DNA from: Herbaspirillum sp. AP02
Lineage (GTDB): Bacteria; Pseudomonadota; Gammaproteobacteria; Burkholderiales; Burkholderiaceae_D
Reading direction: 5' to 3'
Assembly (NCBI RefSeq): GCF_015767275.1
Contig: NZ_JADWMY010000009.1
Span: 186,001 to 250,000, forward strand
DNA: 64,000 nt
Shown here: piece after piece, positions 16,001 to 26,651 of the stretch
How positions within the stretch are numbered: the first letter of the stretch is position 1
How the letters are laid out: each line of letters begins with the position of its first letter
Notes under the pieces: model-generated
What the model saw: the letters and a program-made list of their open reading frames with translations, nothing else
Told to the model about the DNA's origin: nothing
Database searches by the model: none
Translations under genes and position numbers: made by a program

Positions 16001-18646
16001 ATGGATCAATTCGCTAAAGAAACCATCCCCATTTCCCTCGAAGAAGAGATGCGCAAGAGTTACCTCGATTACGCCATGAGCGTGATCGTGGGTCGGGCAC
16101 TGCCGGACGTGCGCGATGGCTTGAAGCCGGTGCATCGCCGCGTGCTGTACGCGATGCACGAGATGAACAACGTCTGGAACCGCCCCTTCGTGAAGTGTGC
16201 GCGCGTGGTCGGTGAAGTGATGGGCAAGTTCCACCCGCACGGTGATGCCTCCATCTATGACACCCTGGTGCGCATGGCCCAGGACTTCTCGCTGCGCTAC
16301 ACCCTGGTCGACGGCCAGGGCAACTTCGGTTCCATCGACGGCGACGGCGCCGCGGCGATGCGTTACACCGAGTGCCGCCTGGACAAGATCGCCAACGAAC
16401 TGCTGGCCGATATCGAGAAGGAAACCGTCGATTTCGTGCCCAACTACGACGGCAAGGAAAAGGAACCGTCGGTCCTGCCGACCCGTATCCCCAACCTGCT
16501 GGTGAACGGCTCCTCCGGCATTGCCGTGGGCATGGCCACCAACATTCCGCCGCACAACATCACCGAAGTGATCACCGGCGCGCTGCACCTGCTGGCCAAC
16601 GAGCATTGCACCATCGATGAACTGATCGAGCTGGTGCCGGCACCGGACTTCCCGACCGGCGGCATCATCTACGGCGTCTCCGGCGTGCGCGATGGTTATC
16701 GCACCGGTCGTGGTCGCGTGGTCATGCGCGCCAAGACCCACTTCGAAGAGTATGGTCGTGAAGGCCGCATCGCCATCATCGTCGATGAGCTGCCCTACCA
16801 GGTCAACAAGAAGGCGCTGCTCGAACGCATCGCCGAGCTGGTGCGCGACAAGAAGCTGGAAGGCATTTCCGACCTGCGCGACGAGTCCGACAAGTCCGGC
16901 ATGCGCGTGGTGATCGAACTGAAGCGTGGCGAAGTGCCTGAGGTCGTATTGAACAACCTCTACAAGCAGACCCAGCTGCAGGACACCTTCGGCATGAACA
17001 TGGTGGCCCTGGTCGATGGCCAGCCCCGCCTGCTGAACCTGAAGCAATTGCTGGAATGCTTCCTGTCGCACCGTCGCGAAGTGGTTACCCGCCGCACCGT
17101 GTTCGAACTGCGCAAGGCGCGCGAGCGCGGCCACGTGCTGGAAGGCCTGGCCGTGGCACTGGCCAACATCGATGATTTCATCGCCATCATCCGTGCCGCA
17201 CCGACGCCGCCGATTGCCAAGGCCGAGCTGATGACGCGCGCCTGGGATTCGTCCATGGTGCGCGAAATGCTGGCCCGTGCCGGCGAAGCCAACGAAGGCG
17301 GTATCGAGGCCTTCCGCCCGGAAAGCCTGCCGGTCCACTACGGTATCCAGTCCGATGGTCTGTACAAGCTCTCCGATGAGCAGGCCCAGGAAATCCTGCA
17401 GATGCGCCTGCAACGCCTGACCGGGCTGGAGCAGGACAAGATCGTCAATGAATACAAGGACGTGATGGCACAGATCGCCGACCTGCTGGACATCCTGTCC
17501 AAGCCGGCCCGCGTGACCGCCATCATCACCGACGAACTCAACGCCGCCAGGAACGATTACGGCATCGGTGCCAAGGACGAGCGTCGCTCCACCATCGAGC
17601 ACAACGCCACCGACCTGGCCACCGAAGACCTGATCACGCCGCAGGACATGGTGGTGACCCTGTCCCACACCGGCTACATGAAGTCGCAACCGGTCTCCGA
17701 GTACCGTGCGCAAAAGCGCGGCGGTCGCGGCAAGCAGGCCATGGCGACCAAGGATGACGACTGGATCGACCAGCTCTTCATCGCCAACACGCATGACTAC
17801 ATCCTGTGCTTCTCCAACCGTGGCCGCCTGTACTGGCTGAAGGTCTGGGAAGTGCCGCAGGGTTCGCGCAATTCGCGCGGCAAGCCCATCGTCAACATGT
17901 TCCCGCTGCAGGATGGCGAGAAGATCACCGTGATCCTGCCGGTGTCGGGCGCCAATCGCAGCTTCCCGGATGACCGCTATGTCTTCATGGCGACCAGCCT
18001 GGGTACCGTCAAGAAGACCCCGCTGTCGGACTTCTCCAACCCGCGCAAGGCCGGCATCATCGCGGTGGACCTTGACGAGGGCGACTTCCTGATCGGTGCG
18101 GCGCTGACCGATGGTGCGCATGACGTGATGCTGTTCTCGGATTCGGGCAAGGCGGTGCGTTTCGATGAAAACGATGTCCGTCCCATGGGCCGTACCGCCC
18201 GTGGCGTGCGCGGCATGAACCTGGAAGAAACGCAGCAGGTCATCGCCCTGCTGGTGGCCGAGAACGAGCAGCAGTCGGTGCTCACGGCCACCGAGAACGG
18301 CTTCGGCAAGCGTACCCCGATCACCGAGTACACCCGCCATGGCCGTGGCACCAAGGGCATGATCGCGATCCAGACCAGCGAGCGCAACGGCAAGGTGGTT
18401 GCGGCCACGCTGGTCGATTCCACCGACGAGATCATGCTGATCACCACCGGTGGCGTGCTGATCCGCACCCGTGTGTCGGAGATCCGCGAAATGGGTCGTG
18501 CCACCCAGGGCGTGACCCTGATTGCGGTGGAAGACGGCACCAAGCTGTCCGGCCTGCAACGCGTGGTCGAGTCCGATGTGGAAGACGTGATCGACGGCGA
18601 AACCGCCGAGGGCGCCGGCAGCGAAACACCTGCCGCTGGCGAATAA
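16001..18646 (+). CDS. gyrA: DNA gyrase subunit A
   Basis: The breakage-reunion subunit of DNA gyrase, which introduces negative supercoils with GyrB. At 881 residues it has the usual length. The N-terminal winged-helix/tower domain contains the catalytic tyrosine region ([10 protein letters not shown]) and the quinolone-determining region [11 protein letters not shown]. Residue 83 is Ala, where E. coli has Ser, and residue 87 is Asp. The C-terminal beta-pinwheel carries the GyrA box QKRGGRGKQ (about residue 568), which wraps DNA and defines gyrase against ParC. The ribosome site before ATG 16001 is weak. It is followed by a terminator that abuts serC. Confidence 0.97.
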   Translation: MDQFAKETIPISLEEEMRKSYLDYAMSVIVGRALPDVRDGLKPVHRRVLYAMHEMNNVWNRPFVKCARVVGEVMGKFHPHGDASIYDTLVRMAQDFSLRYTLVDGQGNFGSIDGDGAAAMRYTECRLDKIANELLADIEKETVDFVPNYDGKEKEPSVLPTRIPNLLVNGSSGIAVGMATNIPPHNITEVITGALHLLANEHCTIDELIELVPAPDFPTGGIIYGVSGVRDGYRTGRGRVVMRAKTHFEEYGREGRIAIIVDELPYQVNKKALLERIAELVRDKKLEGISDLRDESDKSGMRVVIELKRGEVPEVVLNNLYKQTQLQDTFGMNMVALVDGQPRLLNLKQLLECFLSHRREVVTRRTVFELRKARERGHVLEGLAVALANIDDFIAIIRAAPTPPIAKAELMTRAWDSSMVREMLARAGEANEGGIEAFRPESLPVHYGIQSDGLYKLSDEQAQEILQMRLQRLTGLEQDKIVNEYKDVMAQIADLLDILSKPARVTAIITDELNAARNDYGIGAKDERRSTIEHNATDLATEDLITPQDMVVTLSHTGYMKSQPVSEYRAQKRGGRGKQAMATKDDDWIDQLFIANTHDYILCFSNRGRLYWLKVWEVPQGSRNSRGKPIVNMFPLQDGEKITVILPVSGANRSFPDDRYVFMATSLGTVKKTPLSDFSNPRKAGIIAVDLDEGDFLIGAALTDGAHDVMLFSDSGKAVRFDENDVRPMGRTARGVRGMNLEETQQVIALLVAENEQQSVLTATENGFGKRTPITEYTRHGRGTKGMIAIQTSERNGKVVAATLVDSTDEIMLITTGGVLIRTRVSEIREMGRATQGVTLIAVEDGTKLSGLQRVVESDVEDVIDGETAEGAGSETPAAGE

Positions 18647-18655
18647 AGCAAGTCC

Positions 18656-18688
18656 CGGGCGGCTGGTGACATGCCGGCCGCCTTTTTT
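18656..18688 (+). terminator. gyrA terminator abutting the serC start
   Basis: A GC-rich hairpin (GGGCGGC against GGCCGCC, loop TGGTGACAT-like) is followed by TTTTTT at 18683-18688. The T tract ends one base before the serC ATG at 18690. Confidence 0.75.
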
Positions 18689-18689
18689 G

Positions 18690-19817
18690 ATGGCGAACGC
18701 AGAAATGGTTTATAACTTTTCCGCCGGACCGGCGGTATTGCCCAAGGAAGTGCTGCAACAGGCAGCCGACGAGATGCTGGACTGGCATGGCAGTGGCATG
18801 TCGGTCATGGAGATGAGCCATCGCGGCAAGGAATACATGTCCATCATCGAAGCCGCGCTGGCCGATGTGCGCGCGCTGATGGGCATCCCGTCCAACTACA
18901 AGGTGCTGTTCCTGCAGGGTGGGGCGATCGCCGAAAACGCCATCATCCCCATGAACCTGGCGGCCCTGCGTTCCCCGGCCGGCAAGCACGAAGCGGGCGT
19001 GGCGGACTACATCAACACCGGTTCCTGGTCGACCAAGTCGATCAAGGAGGCGGGGCGCTACTGTACCGTCAACGTGGCGGCTTCCTCGGCCGACCGCAAG
19101 TTCGCCAGCATCCCGGCGCGCAGTGACTGGAAGCTCTCGCGCAATGCCGCCTACGTGCACATCTGCAGCAACGAAACCATCGACGGCGTCGAATACCAAT
19201 ACACACCCGAGGTCGCCGCCGATACCGACGGCGCGCCGCTGGTGGCCGACATGTCCTCGCACATCCTCTCGCGCGAGGTCGATGTCTCGAAGTATGGTGT
19301 CATCTACGGCGGCGCCCAGAAGAACATCGGCCCGGCCGGCGTGACCATCGTCATCGTGCGCGAAGACCTGCTCGGTCACGCGCTGCCGTTCTGTCCCTCG
19401 GCCTTCGACTGGAAGATCGTGGCTGACAACGATTCCATGTACAACACCCCGCCGACCTACGCGATCTACATCGCCGGCCTGGTGTTCCAGTGGATCAAGC
19501 GCCAGGGAGGCGTGGCCGCGCTGGAAGCGCGCAACGTCGCCAAGGCTGGCCTGCTCTACGGTTACCTGGACAGCACCGATTTCTACAGCAACCGGATCGC
19601 AGTGGATTGCCGTTCCCGCATGAACGTACCCTTCTTCCTGCGCGACGAGTCGCTCAATGACACTTTCCTGGTCGGCGCCAAAGAGCGCGGCCTGCTGCAG
19701 CTGAAAGGCCACAAGTCGGTCGGCGGCATGCGTGCATCGATCTATAACGCGATGCCGATCGAGGGCGTACAGGCCCTGGTCGATTATCTGAAAGACTTCG
19801 AAAAGCAGCACGGTTGA
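18690..19817 (+). CDS. serC: Phosphoserine aminotransferase
   Basis: A PLP enzyme of 375 residues that converts 3-phosphohydroxypyruvate to phosphoserine and also serves pyridoxine synthesis. The opening [19 protein letters not shown], the MSHRGKEY motif and the PLP-lysine region [20 protein letters not shown] are diagnostic. The start is uncertain: GTG at 18666 lies inside the gyrA terminator hairpin, ATG at 18690 directly follows its T tract with no ribosome site, and ATG at 18705 is a third option. It begins the serC-pheA-tyrA-aroA-cmk-rpsA-ihfB array common in betaproteobacteria. Confidence 0.95.
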   Translation: MANAEMVYNFSAGPAVLPKEVLQQAADEMLDWHGSGMSVMEMSHRGKEYMSIIEAALADVRALMGIPSNYKVLFLQGGAIAENAIIPMNLAALRSPAGKHEAGVADYINTGSWSTKSIKEAGRYCTVNVAASSADRKFASIPARSDWKLSRNAAYVHICSNETIDGVEYQYTPEVAADTDGAPLVADMSSHILSREVDVSKYGVIYGGAQKNIGPAGVTIVIVREDLLGHALPFCPSAFDWKIVADNDSMYNTPPTYAIYIAGLVFQWIKRQGGVAALEARNVAKAGLLYGYLDSTDFYSNRIAVDCRSRMNVPFFLRDESLNDTFLVGAKERGLLQLKGHKSVGGMRASIYNAMPIEGVQALVDYLKDFEKQHG

Positions 19818-19946
19818 ACCGCACCTGACCGGGCAGCCTGCCCGTGCGGTGCCGGCCTTCGGTCGTGCGCCATGCCAATGCCATGCCAAGAGCGCCGCAG
19901 GCCGGTCTTCGCGCCGGAATGCGGCTGCAGACACTGAAAGAGCAAG

Positions 19947-21020
19947 ATGAGTGACGACAAGTTGCTGCCCCTGCGCCAGAAGATCGATGCCATCGATGCG
20001 CAAATCCTCGACCTCCTGAACCAGCGCGCCCGCGTCGCGCAGGAAGTGGGTCACGTCAAGGCCGAGACCAATGCTCCCGTGTTTCGCCCCGAGCGCGAAG
20101 CCCAGGTGCTGCGCCGCGCCGCCGACCGCAATCCCGGCCCCTTGCTGGGGACCGATATCCAGACCATCTTCCGCGAAGTGATGTCGGCCTGCCGCGCGCT
20201 GGAAAAGCGCGTGGTCGTGGCCTATCTCGGCCCCGAAGGCACCTTCAGCGAACAGGCGGTGTACCAGCAGTTCGGCCACGCCATCGAAGGTCTGCCCTGC
20301 GTCTCCATCGATGAAGTGTTCCGCGACGCCGAAGCCGGTACCGCCGATTTCGGCGTGGTCCCCATCGAGAATTCCTCCGAAGGTGTCATCAATCGCACGC
20401 TGGACCTGCTGCTGCAGACCACGCTGACCATCAGCGGCGAAGTATCCATCCCCGTGCATCACAGCCTCATGACCGCCGACGGCAGGATGGAGGGCATCAG
20501 CCGCATCTGTGCACACTCGCAGGCCCTGGCCCAGTGCAATGCGTGGCTGAATATGAACTATCCTTCCATCGAACGCCAGGCGGTGGCCTCCAACGCCGAG
20601 GCGGCGCGCATGGCAGGTGAAGACAAGAGCGTGGCGGCCATCGCCGGCGAGATCGCCGGGCAGAAGTACAACCTGCAGACCGTCAACGCGCACATTCAGG
20701 ACGACCCGCACAATCGCACCCGCTTCGCCATCATCGGCCGTCTGCGTACGGCGCCCTCCGGCCGTGACCAGACTTCCATCGTGCTGTCGGTGCCCAACAA
20801 GGCGGGTGCGGTCTACAACCTGCTGGCGCCACTGGCGCGTCATGGCGTGTCGATGACGCGCTTCGAGTCGCGACCGGCCCGCATGGGAGCGTGGGAATAT
20901 TATTTCTACGTCGACCTGGAAGGTCACGAGCAGGACGAGAAGGTCGCCCAGGCGTTGGAGGAACTGCGCCAGAATGCCGCCTTCTTCAAGCTGCTGGGTT
21001 CCTATCCACTGGGCCTGTAA
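19947..21020 (+). CDS. pheA: Bifunctional chorismate mutase / prephenate dehydratase
   Basis: Converts chorismate to prephenate and then to phenylpyruvate for phenylalanine synthesis. The length is 357 residues. The N-terminal AroQ mutase domain covers about 1-90 (LLPLRQKIDAIDAQILDLLNQR). The dehydratase domain covers about 92-270 (YLGPEGTFSEQA, PIENSSEGVINRTLDLL). The C-terminal ACT domain (SIVLSVPNKAGAVYNLLAPL, FESRPARMGAWEYYFYVD) gives feedback control by phenylalanine; the ESRP motif is intact. A ribosome site AAAGAGCAAG precedes ATG. The stop is directly followed by the tyrA GTG. Confidence 0.96.
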   Translation: MSDDKLLPLRQKIDAIDAQILDLLNQRARVAQEVGHVKAETNAPVFRPEREAQVLRRAADRNPGPLLGTDIQTIFREVMSACRALEKRVVVAYLGPEGTFSEQAVYQQFGHAIEGLPCVSIDEVFRDAEAGTADFGVVPIENSSEGVINRTLDLLLQTTLTISGEVSIPVHHSLMTADGRMEGISRICAHSQALAQCNAWLNMNYPSIERQAVASNAEAARMAGEDKSVAAIAGEIAGQKYNLQTVNAHIQDDPHNRTRFAIIGRLRTAPSGRDQTSIVLSVPNKAGAVYNLLAPLARHGVSMTRFESRPARMGAWEYYFYVDLEGHEQDEKVAQALEELRQNAAFFKLLGSYPLGL

Positions 21021-21947
21021 GTGGCGGCCGTCCTGACACCTTTACCGTCCGAGTCCACCGTGTTCAAGAAAGTCGTCATCTTCGGCGTGGGCCTCATCGG
21101 CGGCTCGTTTGCCCTGGCGCTGCGCCGCGCCGGCCAGGCCGCCCACATCGTCGGCGTCGGTCGTTCCCTGGCCAGCCTGGAACGCGCCCGTGAACTGGGG
21201 CTCATCGATACCGTTGCCACCGACCCGGCGGCCGCCGTCGATGGTGCCGACCTGATCCTGCTGGCCGCCCCGGTAGCCCAGACCGAAGCCATCCTGGCCT
21301 CCATCGCCCCGCACCTGGATTCGCAGGCCATCGTCACCGATGCCGGCAGCACCAAGGGCGACGTGGTTGCTGCCGCCCGCAAGGTGCTGGGTGCGCGCAT
21401 CGGCCAGTTCGTCCCGGCCCATCCGATCGCCGGGCGCGAGCAGCATGGACCGGAAGCCGCCCTGGCCGACCTCTACGAAGGCAAGAAGGTGGTCATCACC
21501 GCCTTGCCCGAGAACGCCGCGCAGGACGTGGAAACGGTCGCCGCCGCCTGGCGCGCCTGTGGCGCGATCATCCATCGTCTTTCGCCGCAGGAGCATGATG
21601 CAGTGTTTGCCTCGGTCAGCCATCTGCCGCATGTACTGGCCTTTGCGCTGGTGGACGATATCGCCGCCAAGCCGCATGCGGAAACGCTGTTCCAGTATGC
21701 CGCCAGCGGCTTCCGCGATTTCACCCGCATTGCCGCTTCTTCGCCCGAGATGTGGCGCGACATCACGCTGGCCAATCGCGATGCCCTGTTGACCGAAGTC
21801 GATGCCTATCTGGTGCAATTGCAGGCCATCCGCGAGATGATCGCCAATAGCGATGGCCCCGCGCTGGAACAGGTCTATGCCAGTGCCCGCGATGCGCGCC
21901 AGCAATGGGCTGCCGCCATCGAGGCCGCCGAGCGCAAGGGTGCCTGA
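21021..21947 (+). CDS. tyrA: Prephenate dehydrogenase
   Basis: An NAD(P)-dependent enzyme of the tyrosine branch converting prephenate to 4-hydroxyphenylpyruvate (or arogenate to tyrosine). The Rossmann motif [21 protein letters not shown] is near the N-terminus. The [16 protein letters not shown] and [14 protein letters not shown] motifs identify the family. The start is GTG, either 21021 (directly after the pheA stop, 308 residues) or 21060 (295 residues, beginning MFKKVVIFG, closer to homologues). No ACT domain is seen at the C-terminus. In Burkholderia and Ralstonia a hisC copy lies between pheA and tyrA; here it is absent. Confidence 0.94.
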   Translation: MAAVLTPLPSESTVFKKVVIFGVGLIGGSFALALRRAGQAAHIVGVGRSLASLERARELGLIDTVATDPAAAVDGADLILLAAPVAQTEAILASIAPHLDSQAIVTDAGSTKGDVVAAARKVLGARIGQFVPAHPIAGREQHGPEAALADLYEGKKVVITALPENAAQDVETVAAAWRACGAIIHRLSPQEHDAVFASVSHLPHVLAFALVDDIAAKPHAETLFQYAASGFRDFTRIAASSPEMWRDITLANRDALLTEVDAYLVQLQAIREMIANSDGPALEQVYASARDARQQWAAAIEAAERKGA

Positions 21948-22024
21948 GCCGCCCCTGCCGGCAGAATAATGAAACTTTGCGTGCCGCTGCGGCGGCCCGA
22001 TTCATCCACCGAAAACGAATCACG

Positions 22025-23356
22025 ATGAAACAGCCTTCCTACCCCCGTCATATCGACCTGGCTCCGGTGCACCACGTGCAAGGCACGGTCAAGCTGCCCG
22101 GCTCCAAGAGCATCTCCAACCGCATCCTGCTGCTGGCGGCGCTGTCCGGCGGCACCACCCGCATCTTCGACCTGCTGGCCTCCGACGATACCCTGGTCAT
22201 GCTGATGGCCTTGCAGACCCTGGGCGTGAAGTGGGAGCAGATCGAAGGCACCCAGGATTACATCGTACACGGCGTCAACGGCGTACTGCCGGTGCATCAG
22301 GCTGATCTCTTCATGGGCAATGCCGGCACCGCCATCCGTCCGCTGACCGCGGCGTTGGCCGTGCTGGGTGGCGACTACACGCTGCACGGCGTGCCGCGCA
22401 TGCATGAGCGTCCCATCGGCGACCTGGTCGATGCCTTGAACGCAGTCGGTATGCGTATCGACTACACCGGCAACCCGGGCTACCCGCCGCTGCATATCCG
22501 TCGCGGCCAGCTGAGCTCGTCGCGCATGAAGGTGCGCGGCAATGTGTCCAGCCAGTTCCTGACGGCTTTGCTGATGGCGGCACCCTTGATGGCGCGTGAG
22601 GAGGCCATGCAGATCGACGTGGTCGGGGAACTCATTTCCAAGCCCTACATCGAGATCACCCTGAACCTGATGCGCCGCTTCGGCGTCGAGGTCGAGCGCG
22701 ACGGCTGGCAGCAGTTCATCATCCAGCCCGGCCAGCATTACCGCAGCCCGGGCAGTATCCACGTCGAGGGCGATGCGTCCTCAGCCTCCTACTTCCTGGC
22801 CGCCGGCGCCATCACTGGCGGCCCGATCCGGGTCGAAGGCGTGGGGCGCGACAGCATCCAGGGCGATGTGCGCTTCGTCGAGGCGCTACAGCAGATGGGT
22901 GCCACCATCACCATGGGCGAGAACTGGATCGAGGCCTCGTCCAACGGCCCCCTGAAGGCCATCCAAGCCGATTTCAACCATATTCCCGACGCCGCCATGA
23001 CCATCGCCGTGGCCGCGCTCTATGCCGACGGCCCCAGCACTTTGCGCAATATCGCCAGCTGGCGCGTCAAGGAGACCGACCGCCTCACTGCCATGGCCAC
23101 CGAACTGCGCAAGCTCGGCGCCGAGGTGGAAGAGGGCGCGGACTACCTGAAGGTGACGCCGCCGGCCGAGATCGGCAGCGCCGCCATCGATACCTATGAC
23201 GACCATCGCATGGCCATGTGTTTCTCCCTGGCATCGCTGGATGGTGCATTGCGGCGTGGCAACCGCGTGCGCATCAACGACCCCAAATGCGTGGCCAAGA
23301 CCTTCCCGGATTACTTTGATGTCTTCAAAAAGATTGCCGAGCAAACCTTGATCTGA
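22025..23356 (+). CDS. aroA: 5-enolpyruvylshikimate-3-phosphate synthase
   Basis: Joins shikimate-3-phosphate and phosphoenolpyruvate, the sixth shikimate-pathway step and the target of glyphosate. The length is 443 residues. The substrate motifs [17 protein letters not shown] (about residue 22), the phosphoenolpyruvate loop [14 protein letters not shown] and the C-terminal [14 protein letters not shown] are intact. The GNAGTAxRP loop is that of sensitive class I enzymes. ATG at 22025 is chosen because homologues begin about 20 residues before LPGSKS. It is part of the aromatic amino acid array. Confidence 0.96.
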   Translation: MKQPSYPRHIDLAPVHHVQGTVKLPGSKSISNRILLLAALSGGTTRIFDLLASDDTLVMLMALQTLGVKWEQIEGTQDYIVHGVNGVLPVHQADLFMGNAGTAIRPLTAALAVLGGDYTLHGVPRMHERPIGDLVDALNAVGMRIDYTGNPGYPPLHIRRGQLSSSRMKVRGNVSSQFLTALLMAAPLMAREEAMQIDVVGELISKPYIEITLNLMRRFGVEVERDGWQQFIIQPGQHYRSPGSIHVEGDASSASYFLAAGAITGGPIRVEGVGRDSIQGDVRFVEALQQMGATITMGENWIEASSNGPLKAIQADFNHIPDAAMTIAVAALYADGPSTLRNIASWRVKETDRLTAMATELRKLGAEVEEGADYLKVTPPAEIGSAAIDTYDDHRMAMCFSLASLDGALRRGNRVRINDPKCVAKTFPDYFDVFKKIAEQTLI

Positions 23357-23414
23357 TAAACCCTGTAGTAACGAGAAATTGCACTAAATTATTCACTGAT
23401 AAAGGGTTCAGGCC

Positions 23415-24083
23415 ATGGAAAAAGCAAAGATACCGGTCATCACCATCGATGGACCTACCGCCTCCGGCAAGGGGACCGTGGCCCAGAAGGTGGCCCAGCA
23501 ACTGGGTTTCCATTACCTGGATTCGGGTGCACTGTACCGCCTGACGGCGCTGTCCGTGCTGCGTCGCGGCATCGCACTGGATGATGAGCATGCGCTGGCC
23601 AAGGCGGCCGAGCACCTGCACTGCCATTTCGATGGCGCCCACATCTTCCTGGCCAATGAAGACGTGACCCAGGCCATCCGTGCCGAAGAGGTCGGCAATA
23701 CCGCCTCTCGTATCGCCGCCTTGATCACCGTGCGCCAGGCCTTGTACGCCCTGCAGTTGTCATTCAGGAAATCCCCCGGCCTGGTGGCCGATGGTCGCGA
23801 TATGGGTACCGTCATCTTCCCCAACGCCCGTCTGAAGGTGTTTTTGACCGCCAGTGTGGAAGCGCGCGCTACAAGACGCTATAAGCAATTGATTGACAAG
23901 GGTTTTTCTGCTAATATCGAAGACCTCTCCAGAGATTTGAAGGAACGTGACGAACGCGACATGAGTCGCTCGTCGGCCCCCTTGAAGCCTGCGGAGGGCG
24001 CATATCACCTGGATACATCCGACATGACCGCTGACGAAGCGGTGCAGCAGGTACTCAGCTGGTACGCTGCCTTGGGGCATTGA
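23415..24083 (+). CDS. cmk: Cytidylate kinase
   Basis: Phosphorylates CMP and dCMP to the diphosphates using ATP. The length is 222 residues. The P-loop [17 protein letters not shown] is near the N-terminus, with the DSGALYR motif and the [17 protein letters not shown]-binding motif further on. It is placed between aroA and rpsA, as in most proteobacteria. Confidence 0.96.
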   Translation: MEKAKIPVITIDGPTASGKGTVAQKVAQQLGFHYLDSGALYRLTALSVLRRGIALDDEHALAKAAEHLHCHFDGAHIFLANEDVTQAIRAEEVGNTASRIAALITVRQALYALQLSFRKSPGLVADGRDMGTVIFPNARLKVFLTASVEARATRRYKQLIDKGFSANIEDLSRDLKERDERDMSRSSAPLKPAEGAYHLDTSDMTADEAVQQVLSWYAALGH

Positions 24084-24298
24084 AGGCGCTTGAATCTGCT
24101 TGAAAAAGCGCCTTTCGCTGTCATCATGGGCAAGTCCTTGTTGTACCCGTAGTGCCATTGGTGCCCGGCAGATGCAAAGTCTGACGGGTGTTGATAAACC
24201 TAACCCAGTATCCATGCCATCGGCGGCAACGCAGGCGGCAGTGCAAGTCGGGACGATTGCATCGTACGGATACCGGCCAATCTTTCTTACTTTCTTTT
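24084..24298 (+). promoter_or_regulatory. rpsA leader without a canonical ribosome site
   Basis: 215 bases between cmk and rpsA. The 20 bases before ATG are pyrimidine-rich (CTTACTTTCTTTT) with no purine Shine-Dalgarno sequence. In E. coli the rpsA leader also lacks a normal ribosome site and is bound by S1 itself for autoregulation, so a similar control is likely but not proven here. Confidence 0.55.
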
Positions 24299-26014
24299 AT
24301 GTCTACCACTACCGTTATCGCTGCAGGTGTTGATACCTCCAGCGAATTTGCTGCTCTGTTTGAAGAATCGCTGTCGCGTCAGGACATGCGTTCGGGTGAA
24401 GTCATCTCGGCAGAAGTCGTGCGCCTGGATCACAATTTCGTGATCGTCAACGCCGGCCTGAAGTCGGAAGCATTCATCCCTGTTGAAGAATTCAAGAACG
24501 ACAACGGCGAAGTCGAAGTCAACGTCGGCGACTTCATCTCCGTTGCGATCGAATCGCTGGAAAACGGCTTCGGCGACACCATCCTGTCGCGCGACAAGGC
24601 CAAGCGTCTGGCATCGTGGCTCTCGCTGGAAAAGGCGATGGAGTCCGGCGAGATCGTCACCGGTACCGTCAATGGCAAGGTCAAGGGCGGCCTGACTGTC
24701 CTGACCAACGGCATCCGTGCCTTCCTGCCGGGTTCGCTGGTCGACACCCGTCCGGTCAAGGACACCACCCCGTTCGAAGGCAAGACCCTGGAATTCAAGG
24801 TCATCAAGCTGGATCGCAAGCGCAACAACGTGGTTCTGTCGCGCCGTGCCGTGATCGAAGCCTCGATGGGCGAAGAACGCGCCAAGCTGATGGAAACCCT
24901 GAAGGAAGGCACCGTCGTCACCGGTATCGTCAAGAACATCACCGACTACGGTGCGTTCGTTGACCTGGGTGGCATCGACGGCCTGCTGCACATCACCGAC
25001 CTGGCATGGCGTCGCGTGCGTCACCCGTCGGAAGTGCTGTCGGTTGGCCAAGAAATCACCGCCAAGGTCCTCAAGTACGATCAAGAGAAGAACCGCGTCT
25101 CCCTGGGCGTGAAGCAACTGGGCGACGATCCGTGGACCGGTCTGTCGCGTCGCTACCCGCAAGGCACCCGCCTGTTCGGCAAGGTCACCAACCTGACCGA
25201 CTACGGTGCATTCGTGGAAGTCGAGCAAGGTATCGAGGGTCTGGTGCACGTCTCCGAAATGGACTGGACCAACAAGAACGTGGCCCCGAACAAGGTTGTC
25301 CAGCTGGGCGACGAAGTCGAAGTCATGGTTCTGGAAATCGACGAAGAGCGTCGTCGTATCTCCCTGGGCATGAAGCAGTGCAAGCCGAATCCTTGGGACG
25401 ACTTCGCCATGAGCCACAAGAAGGGCGACAAGGTCCGTGGTTCGATCAAGTCGATCACCGACTTCGGCGTGTTCATCGGCCTGCCGGGCAACATCGACGG
25501 CCTGGTGCACCTGTCCGACCTGTCCTGGACCGAAGCTGGCGAAGAAGCCGTGCGCAAGTTCAAGAAGGGCGACGAGCTGGAAGCCGTTGTTCTGGCCATC
25601 GACGTGGAACGCGAGCGCGTCTCCCTGGGCGTGAAGCAACTGGAAGGCGACCCGTTCAACAACTTCGCCGCCCTGAACGACAAGGGTGCGTTGGTGACCG
25701 GTACCGTCAAGTCGGTTGAGCCCAAGGGCGCCGTGATCCAGCTGAACGACGAAGTCGAAGGCTACCTGCGTGCCTCCGAAATCTCCCGCGACCGCGTGGA
25801 AGATGCCGGTACCCACCTGAAGGTTGGCGATTCCGTCGAAGCCCTGGTCATCAACATCGACCGCAAGGCGCGCAGCATCCAGCTGTCGATCAAGGCCAAG
25901 GACAACGCCGAGACCCAGGAAGCCATGCAGAAGATGTCGGCTGACTCCAACGCTGCTTCGGGCACCACCAGCCTGGGCGCGCTGCTGAAGGCCAAGTTCG
26001 ACAACAAGAACTGA
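24299..26014 (+). CDS. rpsA: 30S ribosomal protein S1
   Basis: A 571-residue RNA-binding ribosomal protein that helps structured mRNAs enter the ribosome. Six S1 (OB-fold) repeats are visible, the last four with the strong TDYGAFV / TDFGVFIGL pattern (residues about 215-545). The first two bind the ribosome. Codon use is strongly biased, consistent with very high expression. ATG at 24299 ([17 protein letters not shown]) is chosen over upstream codons. The leader lacks a Shine-Dalgarno site. ihfB follows after 13 bases. Confidence 0.97.
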   Translation: MSTTTVIAAGVDTSSEFAALFEESLSRQDMRSGEVISAEVVRLDHNFVIVNAGLKSEAFIPVEEFKNDNGEVEVNVGDFISVAIESLENGFGDTILSRDKAKRLASWLSLEKAMESGEIVTGTVNGKVKGGLTVLTNGIRAFLPGSLVDTRPVKDTTPFEGKTLEFKVIKLDRKRNNVVLSRRAVIEASMGEERAKLMETLKEGTVVTGIVKNITDYGAFVDLGGIDGLLHITDLAWRRVRHPSEVLSVGQEITAKVLKYDQEKNRVSLGVKQLGDDPWTGLSRRYPQGTRLFGKVTNLTDYGAFVEVEQGIEGLVHVSEMDWTNKNVAPNKVVQLGDEVEVMVLEIDEERRRISLGMKQCKPNPWDDFAMSHKKGDKVRGSIKSITDFGVFIGLPGNIDGLVHLSDLSWTEAGEEAVRKFKKGDELEAVVLAIDVERERVSLGVKQLEGDPFNNFAALNDKGALVTGTVKSVEPKGAVIQLNDEVEGYLRASEISRDRVEDAGTHLKVGDSVEALVINIDRKARSIQLSIKAKDNAETQEAMQKMSADSNAASGTTSLGALLKAKFDNKN

Positions 26015-26027
26015 TCTTCCGGTCACG

Positions 26028-26333
26028 ATGACGAAGTCGGAGCTGATCGCCCGTCTGGCTGAGCGTTATCCGCAACTTGTCGCCAAGGATGCGGATTACG
26101 CGGTCAAGACCATCCTCGATGCCATGGTCGACGCACTTGCGACCGGCCAGCGCATCGAAATCCGTGGTTTTGGCAGCTTCGCGCTCAACCGCCGTCCGCC
26201 GCGTATCGGCCGCAATCCCAAGTCCGGCGACAAGGTGATGGTTCCCGAAAAACGGGTACCGCACTTCAAACCGGGCAAGGAATTGCGCGAACGCGTCGAT
26301 GCGATGGTCGGCCAGCCAATCCGCGAGGATTGA
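26028..26333 (+). CDS. ihfB: Integration host factor subunit beta
   Basis: A 101-residue DNA-bending protein of the HU/IHF family that pairs with IhfA. The N-terminal [17 protein letters not shown], the central [28 protein letters not shown] and the DNA-intercalating arm with RNPK are intact. It is the last gene of the cmk-rpsA-ihfB unit, followed by a hairpin and then a clear terminator at 26466. Confidence 0.96.
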   Translation: MTKSELIARLAERYPQLVAKDADYAVKTILDAMVDALATGQRIEIRGFGSFALNRRPPRIGRNPKSGDKVMVPEKRVPHFKPGKELRERVDAMVGQPIRED

Positions 26334-26360
26334 ACCGGCTCGGCCTGTGACCAGGCAGTT

Positions 26361-26393
26361 CCTGTCGCCATGTTCGTTCATGGCGATGTCAGG
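26361..26393 (+). other. Hairpin downstream of ihfB
   Basis: The arms TCGCCATG (26365-26372) and CATGGCGA (26379-26386) pair perfectly around TTCGTT, extended by CCTG/CAGG with a three-base bulge. No T tract follows, so it is more likely an mRNA-protecting hairpin than a terminator. Confidence 0.5.
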
Positions 26394-26465
26394 CTGCAGT
26401 AATCGTTGAAGCCTCGCATCTGCCCAGCGCGAGCTGAGCGGGTGTAAAGGCAGATCAACAAAATG

Positions 26466-26493
26466 AACGGCATCTTTGGATGCCGTTTTTTTT
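26466..26493 (+). terminator. Rho-independent terminator of the cmk-rpsA-ihfB unit
   Basis: Stem AACGGCATC/GATGCCGTT with loop TTTG, followed by a run of T. It forms 133 bases after the ihfB stop. Confidence 0.9.
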
Positions 26494-26651
26494 CACGTAC
26501 AATCCGCATTTGACCTGGATTGGCCTGGAAAGCGAGCGAAACGGGCCCGATTTTTCCGGCCAGCGCAATAATTGCGATCTGGCACGCCCCGCCGCGAGGT
26601 GCGCAGGCGGCCTTCCGGGCAGCACACTGACCCGCCAGAAAGGATTACGCC

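Larger units (their letters stand above)
26334..26651. other. 318-base spacer between ihfB and lapA
   Basis: No gene is seen. The spacer contains the ihfB hairpin, the ihfB terminator (26466-26493) and a -10-like TACAAT at 26498-26503 that probably starts the lapA-lapB transcript. Confidence 0.55.

Noticed and set aside
15617-18559. 980-residue open frame on the minus strand
   Set aside because: It lies opposite gyrA, is rich in His, Gln and Gly as expected for antisense frames of GC-rich genes, and has no family features.
18441-20927. 828-residue open frame on the minus strand
   Set aside because: It is antisense to serC and pheA.
24287-26026. 579-residue open frame on the minus strand
   Set aside because: It is the exact antisense shadow of rpsA.
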